Assembly (NCBI RefSeq): GCF_007109405.1
Contig: NZ_VJOY01000012.1
Span: forward strand, 1-64,000
Origin: Pseudomonas mangiferae
GTDB lineage: Bacteria; Pseudomonadota; Gammaproteobacteria; Pseudomonadales; Pseudomonadaceae
Reading direction: 5' to 3'
Length of the DNA stretch: 64,000 bases
Shown: piece by piece, positions 59,361 through 64,000 of the stretch
How positions within the stretch are numbered: position 1 is the first letter of the stretch
Layout: the number at the start of each line of letters is the position of its first letter
Translations under genes and position numbers: made by a program
Notes under the pieces: generated by a model
Seen by the model: the letters and a program-made list of their open reading frames with translations, nothing else
What the model was told of the DNA's origin: nothing
The model's database searches: none

Positions 59361-59675
59361 ATGCGCCAGACGCTCGTTTCCGCCCTGCTGATCGGTGTTC
59401 TCAGTCTGCCGGCGTTCGCCCAGTCCCCGGTCGGCACGCCGGAAAACGGCAAGGGCTCGCCCAGCAGCACCGGCAGCGCCGCCCAGCAGGACATGAAGAC
59501 CCACACCGATGCCAAGGACAACGTTGTAACCGAGGACGGCCGCAAGGTGAACCCCGGCACTACCGCTGAGCCCGGCGCCAAGCCGGATGGCGAGGCCCAG
59601 CCGGATCATTCCTCGCGCACCTCCGGCAGCGGCGGTGCCCACGACCACTCCACCGATCCCGGCAGCCTGGAATAG
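59361..59675 (+). CDS. Small secreted hydrophilic protein
   Basis: 104 residues. Signal peptide MRQTLVSALLIGVLSLPAFA, then a mature chain rich in Gly, Ser, Asp, His and Pro with no hydrophobic segment, probably disordered (for example DHSSRTSGSGGAHDHSTDPG). Not recognised. It lies alone between the oxidoreductase and ddlA on the same strand, with AGGATG-type spacing before the ATG. Confidence 0.7.
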   Translation: MRQTLVSALLIGVLSLPAFAQSPVGTPENGKGSPSSTGSAAQQDMKTHTDAKDNVVTEDGRKVNPGTTAEPGAKPDGEAQPDHSSRTSGSGGAHDHSTDPGSLE

Positions 59676-59812
59676 GCCGCTGGCATTACCCCCGGGCATC
59701 CGGCATTTGCCGGCCGGGTGCGCGGCCATGTCGGCCGCCTTCCATCAACGGTCCGCGTGCCGCCGATGCCCCGCCGTGGTAATAAGCGGCATCGTCGAGC
59801 AGGAGCCGTTCA

Positions 59813-60904
59813 ATGGGCAGGATTCGAGTGGGTGTGGTGTTCGGTGGGCGTTCGGTAGAGCACGAGGTGTCGCTGCAATCGGCGAAGAATATCGTTGACG
59901 CCCTGGACCCGGCACGGTTCGAGCCGGTGCTGATCGGCATCGACAAGGACGGGCGCTGGCACCTCAACGAGGCCGCCCGCTATCTCATCGCCGCGGACGA
60001 TCCCGCACGCATTGCACTGGAACGTTCTGGTCGCGACGTGGCGTTCGTTCCCGGGAGTCAGGGCGGATCGCTGAAGGAGGCAAGCGGCCTGGGGGCGCTG
60101 GGGATAGACGTCGTGTTCCCCATTGTTCACGGCACCCTGGGTGAGGACGGCTGCCTGCAGGGCCTGCTGCGCATGGCCGACCTGCCGTTCGTAGGGTCTG
60201 ACGTGCTGGGCTCGGCGGTCTGCATGGACAAGGACGTGGCCAAGCGCCTGCTACGGGACGCTGGCCTCGCCATCACGCCTTTCGTCAGCCTGACACGTCG
60301 CAATCTGGCGCAGCTGCCTTTTGCCGAGGCGGTGCGTCGCCTGGGCACGCCGCTGTTCATCAAGCCGGCCAACCTGGGCTCATCGGTGGGGGTCAGCAAG
60401 GCCGCCACGGAGGCCGAGTACGATGCGGCGCTGCGCCTGGCGCTGGACTACGACGAGAAGGTGCTGGTGGAGGCGGCGGTACAGGGCCGCGAGATCGAGT
60501 GCGCGGTGCTGGGCAACGACGAGCCCATCGCCAGCGGGTGCGGCGAGATCGTCGTGGGCCAAGGCTTCTATTCCTACGACAGCAAGTACATCGACGACGA
60601 GGCCGCGCGGGTGGTGGTGCCGGCGGACATCGACGCCGTCACGAGCGAGCGCATCCGCGCCCTGGCCGTGGAGGCGTTCCAGGTACTGGGCTGCTCCGGC
60701 CTGGCCCGGGTCGACGTGTTCCTCACCGAGCGTGGCGAGGTGCTGATCAACGAGCTGAACTCGCTGCCCGGTTTCACCCGCATCAGCATGTACCCCAAGC
60801 TCTGGCAGGCCGCGGGCATGAGCTACCAGGCGCTGGTGAGCCGGCTGATCGACCTGGCCTTGGAACGGCATGCCACCCGCCGGCGGCTCAGGCACAACCG
60901 TTAG
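59813..60904 (+). CDS. ddlA: D-alanine--D-alanine ligase A
   Basis: 363 residues, ATP-grasp enzyme of peptidoglycan precursor synthesis. Segments: '[27 protein letters not shown]', '[45 protein letters not shown]', '[17 protein letters not shown]', '[38 protein letters not shown]'. The length and EHEVS site match the DdlA rather than the shorter DdlB of the division cluster. It joins two D-alanines in the cytosol. AGGAG lies 7 nt before the ATG. Confidence 0.96.
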   Translation: MGRIRVGVVFGGRSVEHEVSLQSAKNIVDALDPARFEPVLIGIDKDGRWHLNEAARYLIAADDPARIALERSGRDVAFVPGSQGGSLKEASGLGALGIDVVFPIVHGTLGEDGCLQGLLRMADLPFVGSDVLGSAVCMDKDVAKRLLRDAGLAITPFVSLTRRNLAQLPFAEAVRRLGTPLFIKPANLGSSVGVSKAATEAEYDAALRLALDYDEKVLVEAAVQGREIECAVLGNDEPIASGCGEIVVGQGFYSYDSKYIDDEAARVVVPADIDAVTSERIRALAVEAFQVLGCSGLARVDVFLTERGEVLINELNSLPGFTRISMYPKLWQAAGMSYQALVSRLIDLALERHATRRRLRHNR

Positions 60905-60952
60905 GCGAAGCCGCGGAGGCGGCGGCCGGCATGAAACCGGCCGCCTCCCACC

Positions 60953-62242
60953 TCAGGGCAGGTCGCGGCTGGCGTAGAAGGCGCTCAGCACCTTCACCAG
61001 ATGGGCCAGGTCATGGCTGCCGGCCAGTTCGCGGATGGAGTGCATGGCGAAGGTGGGCAGGCCGATGTCCACGGTGCGCACCCCCAACTGGCTGGAGGTG
61101 ATGGGGCCGATGGTGGAGCCGCAGCCCATGTCGCTGCGGGTCACGAAGCTCTGCACCGGTACTTCGTTCTCCAGGCACAAATGGCGGAAGAACCCGGCGG
61201 TCTCGCTGTTGGTGGCGTAGCGCTGGTTGCCGTTGACCTTGATCACCGGGCCGGCATTGAGCTTGGGCCCGTGGTTGGCGTCGTGCTTTTCCGCATAGTT
61301 GGGATGGACGCCGTGGGCATTGTCGGCGGAGATCAGCAGCGAGCGCTGCACCGTGCGGGCGAAGGCATCGCCCTCCGGCAACAGCCGGCGCAGCACCTGT
61401 TCGAGGAACGGGCCGTCGGCGCCGCAGGCCGAGCAGGACCCCACTTCCTCGTGGTCGGTGCAGACCAGCACGCAGCTCTCCTCGCCGTCGGCATCCAGCA
61501 GCGCCTGCAGGCCCGCGTAGCAGGACAGCAGGTTGTCCAGGCGCGCGCCGGCGATGAAATCCTGCTCGAGGCCGATGACGGCTGCTGCCTGGGTGTCGTA
61601 GAAACTCAGTTCGTAGTCCAGCACCGCGTCGGCGCTGATGCCGTGCTCGCGGCCCAGTTGCTCTGCCAGCAGCTCGCGGAAATCCCGGCGTTCGCCGCTG
61701 GCCAGTTGCGCGAGGATCGGCGGCAGTTCGTTCTGGGCGTTGATCGCCCAGCCCAGGTTGGCTTCGCGGTTGAGGTGGATCGCCAGGTTCGGGATCACCG
61801 CCAGGGGCGCCTGGAAGTCGACCAGCTGGCTTTCCACCTTGCCCGCCGCACGGTAAGTGACGCGCCCGGCCAGGGACAGGTCGCGGTCGAACCACGGGGC
61901 GAGCAGGGCGCCGCCGTAGACTTCCACCCCCAACTGCCAGAACCCCTGCTTGTACAGTTCCGGGTTCGGCTTCACCCGCAGGCACGGGCTGTCGGTGTGG
62001 GCGCCCACCAGGCGGATGCCGCCGTCCAGGGCCGGGCGGCGCCCCTGGCGGATGGCGATCAGCGAGGAATCGTTACGGGTCACGTAGTACAGCCCGCCCG
62101 GTTCGATGCGCCAGGCGTCGCGCTCGTCGAGGCGCTGGTAGCCGGCGGCTTCCAGGCGCTGGGCGAGGCTGAGGGTGGCGTGGAACGGAGTGGGCGAGGC
62201 TTTCAGGAAATCGATCAGGCCCTGGTTCAGGTCTTCGCGCAT
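60953..62242 (-). CDS. apeB: M18-family aspartyl aminopeptidase
   Basis: 429 residues. Metal-binding segments of the M18 family: '[19 protein letters not shown]' (His-x-Asp), '[21 protein letters not shown]' (Asp, Glu-Glu) and the late '[12 protein letters not shown]'-type His, here '[22 protein letters not shown]'. It removes acidic N-terminal residues from peptides as a large cytosolic complex. It lies next to rluA and minED on the same strand, the order recalled for P. aeruginosa. Confidence 0.95.
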   Translation of the reverse strand: MREDLNQGLIDFLKASPTPFHATLSLAQRLEAAGYQRLDERDAWRIEPGGLYYVTRNDSSLIAIRQGRRPALDGGIRLVGAHTDSPCLRVKPNPELYKQGFWQLGVEVYGGALLAPWFDRDLSLAGRVTYRAAGKVESQLVDFQAPLAVIPNLAIHLNREANLGWAINAQNELPPILAQLASGERRDFRELLAEQLGREHGISADAVLDYELSFYDTQAAAVIGLEQDFIAGARLDNLLSCYAGLQALLDADGEESCVLVCTDHEEVGSCSACGADGPFLEQVLRRLLPEGDAFARTVQRSLLISADNAHGVHPNYAEKHDANHGPKLNAGPVIKVNGNQRYATNSETAGFFRHLCLENEVPVQSFVTRSDMGCGSTIGPITSSQLGVRTVDIGLPTFAMHSIRELAGSHDLAHLVKVLSAFYASRDLP

Positions 62243-62308
62243 ACGGGGCTCCAGAGGGTGATCGGCGAAGTCTATCGCATCTGCGTCGGAGCGCTCGGCG
62301 GGGGCCGT

Positions 62309-62944
62309 TCAGAACGGCGCCGGGCTCTCGAAGCGCAGGCGTTCGCCGCTTTGAGGGTGGGTCAGGCCGAGCTGGCTGGCGTGCAGGCAGAGGCGATCCC
62401 GCAGGGTCAGGGCGTCGCCTTCGGCATACAGGCGATCGCCCAGCAGCGGGTGACCGATGGACAGCATGTGCACCCGCAACTGGTGCGAGCGGCCGGTAAT
62501 GGGGGTCAGCTCGACGCGGCTGTAGGCGCCGCAGCGCTCCAGCACGCGCCAGAAGGTCAGGGCGTGGCGGCCGTCGACGTGGTCCACCACGTGGCGCGGC
62601 TTGGTGGGCGGGTCGTAGCGCAGCGGCAGCTCGATGCGCCCGCTGTCGGCCTCGGGCTCGCCCCAGCAGAGGGCGGTGTAGGCCTTCTCGGTCTCTCGGT
62701 CATGGAACTGGCGAGACAGTTCCCGGTGGCTGTCGGCGTCCCGGGCCAGCACGATCAGGCCGGAGGTTTCCCAGTCCAGGCGGTGGACGATGCGCGCGTC
62801 CGGGTAGCCGTTCTCCTGCAGGCGGGTCACCAGGCAGTCGCGGTTGTCCTCGGCGCGGCCGGGGACCGACAACAGCAGGGTGGGTTTGTCGACGACCAGC
62901 ACGGCGGCGTCGCAATGGACGATTGTGATCTGCGAAAGCGGCAT
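62309..62944 (-). CDS. rluA: Pseudouridine synthase RluA (23S rRNA/tRNA)
   Basis: 211 residues. The catalytic aspartate is in 'ARIVHRLDWETSGLIVLARD' (HRLDxxTSG motif); 'PITGRSHQLRVHMLSIGHPLLGD' is the second signature. No S4 domain, as expected for RluA. It makes pseudouridine at 23S rRNA 746 and tRNA position 32 in E. coli. The start at 62944 (MPLSQI) matches the usual family start; an in-frame GTG at 62995 would add an Ala-rich lead. Confidence 0.94.
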   Translation of the reverse strand: MPLSQITIVHCDAAVLVVDKPTLLLSVPGRAEDNRDCLVTRLQENGYPDARIVHRLDWETSGLIVLARDADSHRELSRQFHDRETEKAYTALCWGEPEADSGRIELPLRYDPPTKPRHVVDHVDGRHALTFWRVLERCGAYSRVELTPITGRSHQLRVHMLSIGHPLLGDRLYAEGDALTLRDRLCLHASQLGLTHPQSGERLRFESPAPF

Positions 62945-63003
62945 GGAGAGGGGCCCGGAAACGCCGGCGGCGGCCGAAGCCGCCGCCGTGGACACCCGCG
63001 GAA

Positions 63004-63258
63004 TCAGCGTTCCGGCAGGGTGATGTTGAGTTCGAGGATCGAACAGTCGCCCTGGTTCTCCAGCGCGACCTGGACCTGGTCCTGATCGATGTTGACGTAC
63101 TTGCGGATCACTTCCATCAGTTCCTGTTGCAGGGCAGGGAGGTAGTCCGGCTGGCTGCGCTGACCCCGTTCGTGGGCGACGATGATCTGCAGGCGTTCCT
63201 TGGCGATCGAGGCGCTGCTCTGCTTCTTGCGCTCGCGAAAGAAGTCGAAGATGTTCAT
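63004..63258 (-). CDS. minE: Cell division topological specificity factor MinE
   Basis: 84 residues, full length. The MinD-interacting N-terminal part is '[29 protein letters not shown]', followed by the topological domain '[44 protein letters not shown]'. It drives pole-to-pole oscillation of MinCD by stimulating MinD ATPase. Its start overlaps the minD stop by 4 bp. Confidence 0.97.
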   Translation of the reverse strand: MNIFDFFRERKKQSSASIAKERLQIIVAHERGQRSQPDYLPALQQELMEVIRKYVNIDQDQVQVALENQGDCSILELNITLPER

Positions 63259-64000
63259 TCTCGACCTCCGAACAGCCGTTGCAGGAAGCCTTTCTTCTGG
63301 ACGTCCAGGAAGCGGTGGGGCATTTCCTTGCCCAGCAGGCGGTCGACGGCGTCGCTGTAGGCCTGGCCGGCGTCGCTCTGGTCGTCGAGGATCACCGGTA
63401 CGCCCTGGTTGGATGCCTTGAGCACCGCCTGGGACTCGGGGATCACCCCCAGCAGGTTGATGGCGAGGATTTCCTCGACGTCCTCCACGCCCAGCATCTC
63501 GCCCTTGGTCACCCGCTCCGGGTTGTAGCGGGTCAGCAGCAGGCGTTCCTTGATTGGCTCCAGGCCCTGCTCTGCGCGTCGCGACTTGCTGGCCAGCAGG
63601 CCCAGCATGCGGTCGGAGTCGCGGACCGAGGAGACTTCCGGGTTGGTCACGACGATGGCTTCGTCGGCGAAGTACATGGCCAGGTGAGCGCCTTTCTCGA
63701 TGCCGGCGGGAGAGTCGCAGACTACGTATTCGAAGGTCTTGGCCAGCTCGTCGATCACCTTGCCGACGCCTTCCTGGGTCAGGGCGTCCTTGTCGCGGGT
63801 CTGGCTGGCGGCCAGCACGTAGAGGTTCTCCAGGCGCTTGTCCTTGATCAGGGCCTGGGTGAGGGTCGCTTCGCCGTTGATGACGTTGACGAAGTCGTAC
63901 ACCACGCGGCGCTCGCAGCCCATGATCAGGTCCAGGTTGCGCAGGCCGACGTCGAAGTCGACGATGACGGTCTTGTGCCCGCGCAGGGCGAGACCGGTGC
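63255..64000 (-). CDS. minD: Septum-site-determining ATPase MinD (5' end cut by window)
   Basis: About 247 codons are visible; the N-terminal start and P-loop lie beyond position 64000. Visible diagnostic parts: '[34 protein letters not shown]' (switch I/II region), '[50 protein letters not shown]' and the membrane-targeting C-terminal helix '[10 protein letters not shown]'. It binds membrane with ATP and recruits MinC to block polar FtsZ rings. Part of the minC-D-E operon, which continues off the right edge. Confidence 0.97.
   Translation of the reverse strand, partial: TGLALRGHKTVIVDFDVGLRNLDLIMGCERRVVYDFVNVINGEATLTQALIKDKRLENLYVLAASQTRDKDALTQEGVGKVIDELAKTFEYVVCDSPAGIEKGAHLAMYFADEAIVVTNPEVSSVRDSDRMLGLLASKSRRAEQGLEPIKERLLLTRYNPERVTKGEMLGVEDVEEILAINLLGVIPESQAVLKASNQGVPVILDDQSDAGQAYSDAVDRLLGKEMPHRFLDVQKKGFLQRLFGGRE

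Overview
The window is chromosomal DNA of a high-GC gammaproteobacterium, almost certainly a Pseudomonas of the P. aeruginosa / P. resinovorans / P. citronellolis kind. This rests on the codon usage, on gene families typical of the genus, and on several blocks whose gene order matches P. aeruginosa from memory: rdgC, an FKBP lipoprotein, an EAL-CBS-GGDEF protein followed by prc/algO, and minD-minE-rluA-apeB. No rRNA, CRISPR array, integrase or intact insertion sequence was seen. Gene density is about 90 %.

Layout. 0-5 kb: LysR regulator, universal stress protein, AzlC/AzlD amino-acid exporter, and an MFS-acyltransferase fusion (LplT/PlsC type). 5-6.4 kb: a Gdx/SugE guanidinium exporter preceded by a clear guanidine-II (mini-ykkC) riboswitch, then rdgC. 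6.5-6.7 kb: tRNA-Val and tRNA-Asp with promoter and terminator. 7.2-12.7 kb: MarR plus Bcr-type MFS pump, bestrophin-like channel, Lrp regulator with a divergent EamA exporter, and a catalase-family protein. 12.8-20.5 kb: a large hybrid sensor kinase (CHASE3-GAF-HisKA-HATPase-3xREC), a sigma-54 activator without a receiver domain, and the NHEJ ligase LigD. 20.8-24 kb: an orphan LuxR-type regulator, a LysR regulator and a secreted DUF1264 protein, closed by a 147-bp palindromic repeat element. 24.1-33.8 kb: a collinear minus-strand carbohydrate cluster (GMC dehydrogenase, gluconate-dehydrogenase subunit-3 protein, unknown membrane protein, mandelate-racemase-type enolase, ThDP enzyme, GH65 phosphorylase, PfkB kinase). 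33.9-36.8 kb: DUF2238 membrane protein, a 19-cysteine copper-storage (Csp-like) protein with a secreted partner, and small unknown genes including a 48-residue one. 37.2-44 kb: FKBP lipoprotein, YkvA-like protein, a three-gene operon (XRE regulator, unknown, Sel1), EAL-CBS-GGDEF protein and the Prc protease. 44.1-49.2 kb: quinone oxidoreductase, ahpC and ahpF, an unknown gene, a diverged second copy of the palindromic repeat, and a DMT exporter. 49.3-55.5 kb: a tightly overlapped ABC importer operon with an AlkP-superfamily hydrolase and an HAD phosphatase, divergent from a GntR/UTRA regulator, with two matching palindromic operators.

55.6-58.1 kb is the most unusual part: a signal-less 274-residue protein with an SleB/muramidase-like C-terminal half, followed by three tandem paralogous genes for secreted proteins, in markedly AT-rich DNA inserted among ordinary GC-rich genes. 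It looks like an orphan antibacterial effector (probably type VI-delivered) with a triplicated periplasmic immunity family. 58.2-64 kb returns to core genes: a second quinone oxidoreductase, a secreted small protein, ddlA, apeB, rluA, minE and minD (cut by the window end).

Likely joint functions are: peroxide defence (ahpCF, catalase-like protein), guanidine efflux under riboswitch control, copper buffering, sugar phosphorolysis/oxidation, uptake and intracellular hydrolysis of a phosphorylated compound, and interbacterial competition.
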